A stretch of DNA of 36,685 bases from Candidatus Micrarchaeaceae archaeon (lineage in GTDB: Archaea > Micrarchaeota > Micrarchaeia > Micrarchaeales > Micrarchaeaceae): NCBI GenBank assembly GCA_027310825.1, contig DAIDAC010000009.1:1-36685 (forward strand). Direction: 5' to 3'. Of this stretch, positions 1 to 7,440 are shown piece after piece. The notes under the pieces are model-generated. The model worked only from the letters and a program-made list of their open reading frames with translations. It searched no databases and was not told the DNA's origin. Positions within the stretch are counted from its first letter, which is position 1. Each line of letters begins with the position of its first letter. The position numbers and the translations under genes are program-made.

Positions 1-33
1 GTATTTAAATACATACCCTATCATTAATGTTTT

Positions 34-57
34 TTTTATAAAAGACATTTTATACTT
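34..57 (+). promoter_or_regulatory. TATA-like promoter before the candidate RNA
   Basis: Two AT-rich TATA-like stretches lie here (TTTATAAAA near 36-44 and TTTTATACTT near 49-58). Archaeal transcription usually starts about 26 bases downstream, which gives starts around 65-82, just before the structured segment at 117-235. This makes the structured segment a possible independent transcript. The assignment is by spacing only. Confidence 0.4.
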
Positions 58-116
58 CGTCTATTGCAGTATATCATTTCTCTTTTAGCCAAGCCCTCTC
101 GAGAACAAACACGATT

Positions 117-235
117 GAGCCCTTCGTGGATTGGCGCTGTTTGCCAAGTCCACAGCCCAAAGGTGGACACCACGTCTTTTGGCGTAGTGGTTGCCTTGAT
201 ACTGCTTAGGCAATAACTATTCTGAAGGCAAGCTC
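117..235 (+). ncRNA. Candidate structured RNA with a multibranch fold, family not recognised
   Basis: I see a closed multibranch fold. The outer stem pairs GAGC-CCTTC (117-125) with GAAGG (224-228) and GCTC (232-235), with a CAA bulge. Inside are a 10-pair hairpin, GTGGATTGGC (126-135) with GCCAA-G-TCCAC (143-153); a hairpin CACCACG (168-174) with CGTAGTG (183-189) that has one C-A mismatch on this strand and a T-G wobble on the other; and TTGCCT (191-196) with AGGCAA (208-213). There is no open reading frame to explain the complementarity. A TATA-like promoter lies upstream, and a second one follows at 234-242 for aglB. It lacks tRNA T-loop, RNase P, SRP and C/D box signatures. The strand is uncertain: promoters favour plus, while one wobble pair favours minus. 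Confidence 0.45.
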
Positions 236-243
236 TTTATACC
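233..243 (+). promoter_or_regulatory. TATA box of aglB
   Basis: CTCTTTATACC has the form of an archaeal TATA element. A start about 26 bases downstream (near 263-268) leaves a leader of about 20 bases before the TTG start at 287, and that leader carries AGAGGTT (271-277), a possible ribosome binding site. Confidence 0.45.
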
Positions 244-286
244 TTCCCAGAACATTAGTCTAAGTTTCGGTAGAGGTTGGGTTTCT

Positions 287-2509
287 TTGTCTGGCAAGTA
301 TGATTGGCTGAGCATCAACAACAAATACCTAGCCTTGGCGCTTGGAGTTGTAATTATAATACTCCTGATCTGGATGAGGACTGGCCTTCTGCAGTATCAA
401 GGGCTTTTCGAGCCTGACGGGTTCTTCTATTATACTGCAATAAAGCAGGCGATAGCGAGCGGCTTTGTGTTCAACAATCCTGTCCAGTTGTCCGGCTATC
501 CATACCACAACATATTGGGAGAGACTCCTGGCTTGCTGTACTTCACGATAATCCCATATATTATACTGCAGTTCTTCGGGATGAGCCCTCTCGACGTCAT
601 GAGATACATGGCGATCGTGGCAGGCATAGGAACCGCTCTGCTTTGTTATGTGTTGGTGCAGCACATGTCTAAGAGCAGAGTGCTCGGCCTTTTGGCAATG
701 TTCTTCGTGGCATGCAGCAGCGGTAACATAGCAAGAACAGCAGGCACAGTCTACAGAGGAGATACATTCGTCATGATATTCGTACTTCTTGCACTAATAT
801 TCCTGTTAAAGGGATTCGAGGCAAGCGACATGAAGAAAAAGCTTACATATATTATAGCAGGAGGCTTCGTGGCAGGATCGGCTTGCCTATTCTGGAACGG
901 AGGATCTCTTGCGCTTGGAGTTTACACATTTGCAGTAATGCTTGCTCCGCTTTACGGCTTCGTATCTGGAAAGCTCGACGTCATAAAGAATTCGGCGATT
1001 GCGCTTGGCGGCGGAGTGCTTGGCTGGCAGCTCCAGGACCTTTATAAGCTGCTTGGCTGGACTGGAACAGGGATACTTACAGGTTGGAGCTACCTTGTCG
1101 TGCTTGTGCCAATGGCACTTGGCCTTGCCATAATGTATTATATACTTACAAACGAGCCTATGAAGAAGATGTTCGCAGGATGGGAGAGAAGGACTGTACT
1201 TCTTGCCGTCGGTGGAACCGTAGTTGGGCTTATTGCCCTGTCGTATTTCTCAATACCAGGACTTTACACAGCAGCATCTATCCAAGGAGGCTCTGCAAAC
1301 ATAGCAAACACAACTCAGGAGCTGCAGGCTCCGACGTGGGATTTCATCTGGGCAAGCTTTGGCCTTGAGCTCTTGCTTGCACCTATAGGTGTCATCGGAT
1401 TCCTGCTTCTGGCACACCACGCAGGCAACCAGAGCCATCACAAGAAAGGATTCTTTACATTCAACTTCAACATAGCTTTCATAGCATGCTTCGGCTTCCT
1501 GCTAGCCACAGCGTATCTCCAGAGCACAGCAATCAGATACAACGCGATGCTTGCAATTCCGCTGGCTATATTTTCAGCCTATGCAATATACTCGTTCGGG
1601 CGCATGCTGCACCAATACACCATAAACCTAGGCGCAACAAGAGTGCCGGTGTCTGCGATATACGCTGCTTTTGCGATCGCATTGCTTGTGCTGCAGATAA
1701 CCATGACGTCGGCGCAGAGCTTCACCAGCGCGCAGGCCGACGGAATAAATCCATTATTCCTAAGCGCGATGTCGTGGATGAGCAACAACACTGCGACCAA
1801 CGCAAAGGTGCTTACACTATGGCCAGACGGCTCTGTTGTCGAGGCGTGGGCGAACAGGCAGAGCTTCATGGACAGCGTAGGAGGCGAGAATGCGACAAGG
1901 ATTCCTCCGTTCGCCAGGTATGTATTCAACCAGAGCACAGATTCCGGTTATCTGATCAACACAGCTTACAAGCCAGACTATCTTGTCGTCAGATCGTTCT
2001 GGCTTGACGAGCTTGCAGGCATTGCAATAGAGGGAAACATAACCCAGAACCTCACAGCTTATGGATTCGATGTCCTTCCGTCGATAACAGAAAGCGGCAA
2101 TGCGACAAACCAGGTATACCAGTTCGCAGACCCTCAATACGCGGTGCAGCTTGTCGTCCAGCCGCAGCCGAACAACACAAGAAGGATAGCGGCTTATCTT
2201 GGACTGCAGGGGCAAAACAGGTTTGTGCTGATGCAGCACATCATATTCATAAATGGGACAACTGGCGGATACACTCTGATCAACACGCCGAACACCACAC
2301 AGGCGATAAACTACACTTTGATGGTGGTATTCAACGGCACGCAGATAGTCGGCGGCACTTTGCTAGGCCCGAAGCTTCCGGCCACAAACATGTTCAAGTG
2401 GCTTTTCGAGTGCAACTACCAGAGCTGCAACTACGGCGACAGGAATGTAAGCGCAACCCTAGTATACCAGAACCAGGACACAAAGATAATACACTTCATT
2501 TATCATTGA
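287..2509 (+). CDS. aglB: Oligosaccharyltransferase, STT3/AglB family
   Basis: This is a predicted membrane-embedded catalytic subunit that transfers lipid-linked glycan to Asn-X-Ser/Thr sites on exported proteins. The 740 residues start with TTG. A first membrane segment (about 14-30) is followed by an acidic first-loop motif, FEPDGFFYY (41-49), matching the metal-binding D-x-D region; a second acidic site, RGDT (157-160); about a dozen membrane helices; a TQEL stretch (343-346) in the place of the TIXE/SVSE loop; and a soluble C-terminal domain from about residue 480. The hallmark WWDYG motif appears as LWPDG (511-515), followed by a well-matched AWANRQSFMD. This is degenerate, but the flanks leave little doubt about the family. 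The C-terminal domain is itself rich in N-X-S/T sites. It is a single gene with its own promoter, facing the same way as the ABC importer downstream. Confidence 0.85.
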   Translation: MSGKYDWLSINNKYLALALGVVIIILLIWMRTGLLQYQGLFEPDGFFYYTAIKQAIASGFVFNNPVQLSGYPYHNILGETPGLLYFTIIPYIILQFFGMSPLDVMRYMAIVAGIGTALLCYVLVQHMSKSRVLGLLAMFFVACSSGNIARTAGTVYRGDTFVMIFVLLALIFLLKGFEASDMKKKLTYIIAGGFVAGSACLFWNGGSLALGVYTFAVMLAPLYGFVSGKLDVIKNSAIALGGGVLGWQLQDLYKLLGWTGTGILTGWSYLVVLVPMALGLAIMYYILTNEPMKKMFAGWERRTVLLAVGGTVVGLIALSYFSIPGLYTAASIQGGSANIANTTQELQAPTWDFIWASFGLELLLAPIGVIGFLLLAHHAGNQSHHKKGFFTFNFNIAFIACFGFLLATAYLQSTAIRYNAMLAIPLAIFSAYAIYSFGRMLHQYTINLGATRVPVSAIYAAFAIALLVLQITMTSAQSFTSAQADGINPLFLSAMSWMSNNTATNAKVLTLWPDGSVVEAWANRQSFMDSVGGENATRIPPFARYVFNQSTDSGYLINTAYKPDYLVVRSFWLDELAGIAIEGNITQNLTAYGFDVLPSITESGNATNQVYQFADPQYAVQLVVQPQPNNTRRIAAYLGLQGQNRFVLMQHIIFINGTTGGYTLINTPNTTQAINYTLMVVFNGTQIVGGTLLGPKLPATNMFKWLFECNYQSCNYGDRNVSATLVYQNQDTKIIHFIYH

Positions 2510-2518
2510 TGCGTCGCA

Positions 2519-2536
2519 CCAAGGTATAAAACCTTG
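2519..2536 (+). promoter_or_regulatory. Palindrome enclosing the TATA box of the ABC importer operon
   Basis: CAAGGT (2520-2525) and ACCTTG (2531-2536) are perfect inverted repeats separated by ATAAA, so the TATA element sits in the centre of the palindrome. The ATG at 2554 lies about 27 bases from the TATA centre, which predicts a leaderless mRNA. The position suggests an operator where a dimeric repressor would block TBP. Confidence 0.5.
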
Positions 2537-2553
2537 ACTTTTCATCTTATAGC

Positions 2554-4122
2554 ATGTCATTGCTGCAGCTTATCGGCATACTTGTCCTCGACACAAGCGC
2601 GTCGTGGCTCAGGATGTTCGTTGCGCTGGCGCTATCCGTCGTCATCAGCATTTTGATCGGAATACTTGCTGCGAGGTCGGAAAAGGCGGAGAGGGTGATT
2701 CTGCCTATCGTCGACATATTCCAGACTCTGCCAATCTTGGCATTCTTCCCGTTTGTCATTTTCGTAGTGGTGGGAGTGCTTCCTGGATGGATGGGAGTAG
2801 ACGCTGCAGTAATCTTCCTGATAGTAACAAGCATGCTGTGGAACATGATATTCGGAGTGTATGAAGCGGTCAAGACTCTGCCGACAGAATACGGAGAAGT
2901 GGCGTCGCTCTACAAAATTGGTTTGCTGAAACGATTGAGTAAGCTCTACATCCCGGCAGCGATTCCTAGATTGGTAGAGCAGTCAGAGCTGTCGTGGGCG
3001 ATCGGACTTTTCTACCTTGTGACAAGCGAGATATTCTCGACAGGAAACTCAAATTACTCTGTGACATACGGCATAGGCGTGGCGCTGACTCAGCTGGCCA
3101 CTTCTGGAAATTACACATCGTACATAATCGGGTTCGCTGTCTTTGTAGTGTTTATAGTCGCGACTCGCTACCTTTTCTTCAGGTCGATAGAGCTACACGT
3201 CGAGAAGAGGGGCATAATAATAAAACAGAGGCACAGGCTGCACGCCGGAATTATGCACAGGTTCAGGCTTTTCAGAGAACTGGAAAGGATTGCAATGCCA
3301 AGGCAGAGAAGGCATGAAAGGAAGCCGATGCAGTCGGCAAAAACAGCGGCGCAGGAGCTGCATCCGCTGAAGAGCCACAAATGGTACAAGTACACAATAG
3401 CAGGAGTTGTAGTCGTAATTCTGCTGTATCTGCTAGGGGCATTCAGCCCAACTTATCTCAATTATGAAGGATTGGCGTTCATCTCGCTGATATACTCATT
3501 CGCGAGAATCTGGCTGGTTTTCGCCGTCATACTGCTGGTGTCTGTGCCATTGTGCGTATATCTGATTTTCATAGCGAAGAGAAATGCGGCGCAGTTCATG
3601 TCGCTGTTCCAGATACTTGCATCAATACCTGCGACGATCGTTCTCCCGATAATCGCGCTGGCTGTGGTCGGATTTCCGCATAGTGGAGAGATAGTAGCAG
3701 TGCTCGTGTTTTTCCTGAGTGGAATATGGTATGTAGTATTTAGCGTGATGGCAGACGCCAGGTCAATCCCGGAAGAAATCTTCGAGGTGAAGGGGCTGTT
3801 CAGCGTGAAGGGCATGAATGCGTGGAAGAACATCTACGTGAAGTCTGTGCTGCCTGGAATAATAACAGGAGGGATAACAGCGATTGCAGCCGAGTGGAAC
3901 GCAAGCATAGTAGCGGAGTATTTCACGACTACAGGAGTGGGGAACGGGGCAGTCCTCAGCACAGTAGGAACAGGGATAGGAAAACTCCTCGACACATCGC
4001 TGGCGTCGGGAAACCTTACGCTGATGGCGATTGCGCTAATTAATTTAACTATTATGATAATACTGATTAACACGTTCGTGTGGAAAAAACTCTACAGAAG
4101 GGTGTCAGAAGTCTACAAGTGA
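2554..4122 (+). CDS. ABC importer permease, two fused permease domains (nitrate/taurine type)
   Basis: This 522-residue membrane protein contains two binding-protein-dependent transport permease domains in tandem. The first (about 15-225) has an EAA-like loop at about 111-140 (TEYGEVASLYKIGLLKRLSK). The second (about 285-515) has the matching loop EEIFEVKGLFSVKGMNAWKN. A basic hydrophilic linker (about 225-280) joins them. Each half has about five or six membrane helices. The family takes up nitrate, sulfonates, taurine or bicarbonate-like anions; the substrate cannot be read from sequence. The ATG fits a leaderless start. It is followed after four bases by the ATPase gene. No periplasmic binding protein gene is adjacent. 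The fusion means one polypeptide can provide both halves of the channel. Confidence 0.85.
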   Translation: MSLLQLIGILVLDTSASWLRMFVALALSVVISILIGILAARSEKAERVILPIVDIFQTLPILAFFPFVIFVVVGVLPGWMGVDAAVIFLIVTSMLWNMIFGVYEAVKTLPTEYGEVASLYKIGLLKRLSKLYIPAAIPRLVEQSELSWAIGLFYLVTSEIFSTGNSNYSVTYGIGVALTQLATSGNYTSYIIGFAVFVVFIVATRYLFFRSIELHVEKRGIIIKQRHRLHAGIMHRFRLFRELERIAMPRQRRHERKPMQSAKTAAQELHPLKSHKWYKYTIAGVVVVILLYLLGAFSPTYLNYEGLAFISLIYSFARIWLVFAVILLVSVPLCVYLIFIAKRNAAQFMSLFQILASIPATIVLPIIALAVVGFPHSGEIVAVLVFFLSGIWYVVFSVMADARSIPEEIFEVKGLFSVKGMNAWKNIYVKSVLPGIITGGITAIAAEWNASIVAEYFTTTGVGNGAVLSTVGTGIGKLLDTSLASGNLTLMAIALINLTIMIILINTFVWKKLYRRVSEVYK

Positions 4123-4126
4123 GAAA

Positions 4127-4888
4127 ATGGCAAAGCCGATAATCAATGTTGAAGAGGTATCGTTCTCTTACGATTCGAAAAGTTCAGCGAAGGTTATCGG
4201 CGACATATCGTTCGCAGCGAACGAAGAGGAATTCGTTTCTGTTATCGGGCCGTCCGGATGTGGAAAAAGCACTCTTCTGAGAATAATGTCAGGACTCATA
4301 AAGGCTGACGAAGGAAAAGTGTTGTACAAAGGAAGAGAAATAACAGAGCCGATATCAGAGATTGGGTTCGTGTTCCAGGACTTTGCGTTGCTGCCGTGGC
4401 TGACCAATCTGGAAAACGTGAAGCTCGGTTTGTCGAGAAGCAGATTGGACGACAGCGAAAAGGAGAAGAGGGCTGCGAAGCTGCTCCAGCAGTTCGGACT
4501 GAAGGAATTTGACGACGCTTATCCGAACACACTGAGCGGAGGAATGCGCCAGAGGGTTGGAATAGCCAGAGCGGTCGCATCGAACCCTAGAGTAATCCTT
4601 ATGGATGAACCGTTCAGCGCGCTCGACGAGCTGACTGCAGAGACGTTAAGAAAAGATGTGGAGCGGATGCTCAGGAGCAAGAAGATCGCCGTCGACAGCG
4701 TGATAATGGTAACGCACAATGTTGAAGAGGCTGTCGAGCTGTCTGACAAAATTGTAGTCTTGTCGGATCAGCCTTCGCACGTCAAGAAAATGAGAGAGGT
4801 GCGAATGAAATATCCGAGGGACAGGCACACGAAGGCGTTTCAGGACATGGTAGATGTGATAGAAAGAGATTTGGGAAGAAGCAAGTGA
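4127..4888 (+). CDS. ABC importer ATPase (nitrate/taurine type)
   Basis: This is the 253-residue nucleotide-binding subunit that powers the upstream permease. All motifs are present: Walker A GPSGCGKST (41-49), Q-loop FQDF (83-86), signature LSGGMRQR (136-143), Walker B ILMDEP (157-162) with D-loop SALDE, and switch His197 in VTHN. The C-terminal part resembles SsuB/TauB/NrtD-type subunits. It starts four bases after the permease stop and is followed after four bases by a methyltransferase gene, so the three form one transcription unit. Confidence 0.92.
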   Translation: MAKPIINVEEVSFSYDSKSSAKVIGDISFAANEEEFVSVIGPSGCGKSTLLRIMSGLIKADEGKVLYKGREITEPISEIGFVFQDFALLPWLTNLENVKLGLSRSRLDDSEKEKRAAKLLQQFGLKEFDDAYPNTLSGGMRQRVGIARAVASNPRVILMDEPFSALDELTAETLRKDVERMLRSKKIAVDSVIMVTHNVEEAVELSDKIVVLSDQPSHVKKMREVRMKYPRDRHTKAFQDMVDVIERDLGRSK

Positions 4889-4892
4889 GCCG

Positions 4893-5867
4893 ATGCCAGT
4901 GAAGAATCCTATTTACTCAAAGGAAGAACAGCAGGATATGCTTTGGTGGCTGAAGAACAGGAGCGAAATGCCGACGAAATACATGTATTTCGGAATCGGA
5001 TCAGAGAGGTGGGTCAATTATGCGAACAGGGCGCTCAACGAGCCAGCTGCAAAGGGCATCCACATGCTCGAGCGAATCCTAATTACGCAGAAAGTGAGCA
5101 GCATTTTCGATTCGCTGTCCGAGTACGGATACAAAAACTACAACATAATTGACTTCGGTGTGGGAGACGGAGGCCCAGTGTACCCGATTTTCCAGTATCT
5201 GAAGGAGAACAAACCGAAGGCGCAGCTGAAATACAATCCGATAGACATAAGCATGGAGATGCTTGCTGCGTCGTCAAAGAACATAAAAGAGGGATTCGGA
5301 GTGATCGGCGACAGGAACAAATGGGACCTCGACATGGGAAACTTTGCTCACATAACAAAGGGACTAAGAAGAACAAACATGGGAGACCTTTACCTGTTTT
5401 TGGGAGCAACATTGTGCAACATGCCGGACATGCGGCAGAACCTTGTGCACTTCAGGGAGTCGATGCAGCAGGACGATTATTTTCTGTTGGGAGCAGAGCT
5501 GTTGAAGGAGTCTGACGTCGGCACGATCATGAAAGAATTCTACAACACAAGAGACATTTTCGACATATTAATGACGCCATTCGAGTATTTGGGAGCAAGA
5601 AGAGCATACTTCGCTTACAGGACATCGTTCAACAAAAAGGAATCGCAGATAGAAGGCCATATGATCCCGGATCGAGACATCAAAATAAAGCTCGCCGGAA
5701 GGGATTTTGTGCTCGAAAAAGACCAATCAATACTCACATTCAGAAGCGTCAGGTTCACCACAGAAAGGCTGACAGGCCTTTTCGAGCAGGCTGGCTTCAG
5801 GCTGGAGATGTTCACTACTTCTAGGGACAACAAGTACGCTCTTGTCCTCGCACAGCCGCAGAATTAG
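4893..5867 (+). CDS. EgtD-family (histidine-specific type) SAM-dependent methyltransferase, copy 1
   Basis: The 324-residue protein has the Rossmann methyltransferase fold seen in the histidine-specific family (Methyltransf_33; EgtD of ergothioneine synthesis). SAM motif I is IIDFGVGDGG (85-94), followed by NPIDIS (115-120) and LFLGATLCNMPDM near 169-181, which mirrors the L-G-x-T-x-x-N segment of EgtD. The C-terminal part, with FTTERLTGLFEQAGF, is also typical. It is the last gene of the ABC importer operon. No EgtB-like partner is visible, so ergothioneine synthesis is not supported and the substrate is unknown. A second family member lies at 7441. Confidence 0.75.
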   Translation: MPVKNPIYSKEEQQDMLWWLKNRSEMPTKYMYFGIGSERWVNYANRALNEPAAKGIHMLERILITQKVSSIFDSLSEYGYKNYNIIDFGVGDGGPVYPIFQYLKENKPKAQLKYNPIDISMEMLAASSKNIKEGFGVIGDRNKWDLDMGNFAHITKGLRRTNMGDLYLFLGATLCNMPDMRQNLVHFRESMQQDDYFLLGAELLKESDVGTIMKEFYNTRDIFDILMTPFEYLGARRAYFAYRTSFNKKESQIEGHMIPDRDIKIKLAGRDFVLEKDQSILTFRSVRFTTERLTGLFEQAGFRLEMFTTSRDNKYALVLAQPQN

Positions 5868-5947
5868 CTGCATTTTTGGTTTTCGTCAGCCCTTGATTCT
5901 CCTTTGTAAAAAGTCCGAAGTATTTATTACTTGTTATTAAAAAAACG

Positions 5948-5990
5948 CAAGCTTTAAATATTAGGAAAAGCGCGATAGTTATTGTGAATG
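5948..5990 (+). promoter_or_regulatory. Promoter module with CAAGCTTTAAATA and ATTGTGAATG
   Basis: CAAGCTTTAAATA (5948-5960) is a strong TATA element. After 20 bases comes ATTGTGAATG (5981-5990), where transcription should start. The same 13-base and 10-base blocks recur at 23089-23129 with an 18-base spacer. It probably drives the cluster 6004-8439. Confidence 0.6.
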
Positions 5991-6011
5991 AAAAGGCGAG
6001 GACATGAGTGA
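5988..6011 (+). other. Seven-codon upstream reading frame overlapping the next gene
   Basis: The first ATG after the predicted transcription start opens a frame of seven codons (MKRRGHE) and a stop that overlaps the ATG of the 6004 gene. Its placement at the predicted 5' end of the mRNA could allow translational coupling. It may equally be chance. Confidence 0.2.
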
Positions 6012-6273
6012 ATTTTCAATGAACGTGGGCAGGAAGATAAAGCCGATGGAGGAGAAGGCGAAGCAACTTGACAATAGACTAACCCAAGAGGTAGTAGATC
6101 TGTCACAGAAGATACGATTCCTGACGCTAACGCCAGGCCTTGAGATGGATACTATAGTAAAACGCGAATGGCTCGAATCTTTGAGGCGGATCGTAAGGCA
6201 AGGAAGCGAACGCCTCGAGATTGAGGAGACTTTGAGAAAAGAAGTCGATGAAGTAGCACGTATAGGAGGTTGA
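6004..6273 (+). CDS. Small charged helical protein, function unknown
   Basis: I do not recognise this 89-residue protein. It is rich in Glu, Lys and Arg with regular hydrophobic spacing and should be almost entirely helical, possibly coiled coil (about 13-40 and 55-86). It has no membrane segment and no cysteine. The ATG is preceded by GGCGAGGAC. It is the first full-length gene of a cluster with the two unknown genes that follow and the second EgtD-like gene, all on the same strand with gaps of 19 bases or less. Confidence 0.6.
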   Translation: MSEFSMNVGRKIKPMEEKAKQLDNRLTQEVVDLSQKIRFLTLTPGLEMDTIVKREWLESLRRIVRQGSERLEIEETLRKEVDEVARIGG

Positions 6274-6292
6274 TGAAACAAAAGGCGAGAAA

Positions 6293-6793
6293 ATGGTAAA
6301 AACAAAACTGCAAACAACAGAACCTTCCGAGGTAAGAATGGCGCGCTCCACTCACATAATAGGAGGAGATACGTACGCAGTTTTGAGGCTTCCCGAGGAA
6401 ACTTACAACGAAAAGGGACCAAACCTGAAGCAGACAATAGAGATAATCAAAGCCAGAAATGGCGAATTTCTCACGTACACCGACATGCACAGATTGCAGG
6501 ATGTAGACATGTGCGGAACGGGCTCCCTGTTAAGACCTGGAGAATTTGCATACGGCGGGTACACGTTGGATGAAGAGAGCCCGGAACATCGTGACAAATA
6601 CGGCGTCATAACGTCGATTTTGGCAAACCACCCCGATCACGATTTCAGAAATCCACACATTTGTAATAAGCTTTCGACACGGAGGGCTCCCGTTGTACTT
6701 TTCATCGTTAAAAGAAGGACGCAACCGAATGAACCACAGGCACTGGAAAGGAAAGAGAGCACAGTAACATCACATGATGAGGCGAGAAAATGA
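6293..6793 (+). CDS. Unknown soluble protein, 166 residues
   Basis: I do not recognise a family. The central part (about 20-140) looks like a compact alpha/beta domain with conserved-looking pieces such as YAVLRLPEETY, DMCGTGSLLRPGEFAYGGY and NHPDHDF. It has two cysteines and several histidines (HPDHDF, PHIC) that could bind metal. The C-terminal 25 residues are a polar tail with the segment LERKEST, echoed as LARKEST in the next protein. Its start has the context GGCGAGAAAATG, identical to that of the next gene, and its stop overlaps the next start by four bases (ATGA). Confidence 0.65.
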   Translation: MVKTKLQTTEPSEVRMARSTHIIGGDTYAVLRLPEETYNEKGPNLKQTIEIIKARNGEFLTYTDMHRLQDVDMCGTGSLLRPGEFAYGGYTLDEESPEHRDKYGVITSILANHPDHDFRNPHICNKLSTRRAPVVLFIVKRRTQPNEPQALERKESTVTSHDEARK

Positions 6794-7431
6794 CAACAAC
6801 AAAACCAGCAACACAAACCCAGTCGCATGAAACTGCGATTTGCGCAGAACCTGCACAGCCAAGAACGCTTGCCAGGAAGGAGAGCACGTCGACAGAATCT
6901 GCTGAAGTACCGACAAGAAAGCGCGGATTGAGATCTATCAGGGCAGCGACAAAAGAATTTTGTGCAGGAACTGCGATATGGTTTGGCATAATAGCATCTG
7001 AAGTTTACGGCATGTGGGATTCATTATTTGGTCCGTTGGCCGTGCAGCAGTGGGGTCCGACTTCAACTTACACAATAGCTAAAGGCCAGACCGTGGCAGT
7101 AGGGCATAGCTGCAATGTCGATAACCTTGGCCTGTTCGGCAACCAGTTCAATCTAGCCATAACTGATGGATCGTCATCGCAGTTCCTTAACGTCAGTCCA
7201 GGGCAGAGTTTCTTGGAGTTGATTAGCGGCGGTGGCGGCAGCGGCATGTGCAATGACCCAATGAAGTTTATAGTGTTGAGCCAAGCAGCTAACGGTGCAG
7301 TGAATGTCGGAGTCCAGGCATCGCAGAGCTGGTGGATACAAGATGCTATCGGATTCGCGTCGACTATGGCGCTAATCTTTACAGTAGTCATCGGCTTGGC
7401 GTGGTATTACGACCACCACAAAAACAGATAA
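6790..7431 (+). CDS. Membrane-anchored protein with an extracytoplasmic domain, function unknown
   Basis: The 213 residues are organised as a polar Thr/Ser/Lys-rich N-terminal tail (1-50) with LARKEST, a first membrane segment (about 59-80), a loop of about 105 residues, a second membrane segment (about 187-207) and a short basic end. The loop is Gly/Ser/Asn/Gln-rich and beta-prone, with Cys108 and Cys154 placed to form a disulfide, so it probably faces outside. I do not recognise the family. It overlaps the preceding gene by four bases, and nine bases separate it from the second EgtD-like gene, so it is co-transcribed with both. Confidence 0.65.
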   Translation: MTTTKPATQTQSHETAICAEPAQPRTLARKESTSTESAEVPTRKRGLRSIRAATKEFCAGTAIWFGIIASEVYGMWDSLFGPLAVQQWGPTSTYTIAKGQTVAVGHSCNVDNLGLFGNQFNLAITDGSSSQFLNVSPGQSFLELISGGGGSGMCNDPMKFIVLSQAANGAVNVGVQASQSWWIQDAIGFASTMALIFTVVIGLAWYYDHHKNR

Positions 7432-7440
7432 TGTGATTGT

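Noticed and set aside
117-235. tRNA, RNase P RNA or SRP RNA
   Set aside because: No T-loop consensus, no GAGGAAAGTC/ACAGAA pair and no SRP helix 8 motif could be placed on either strand.
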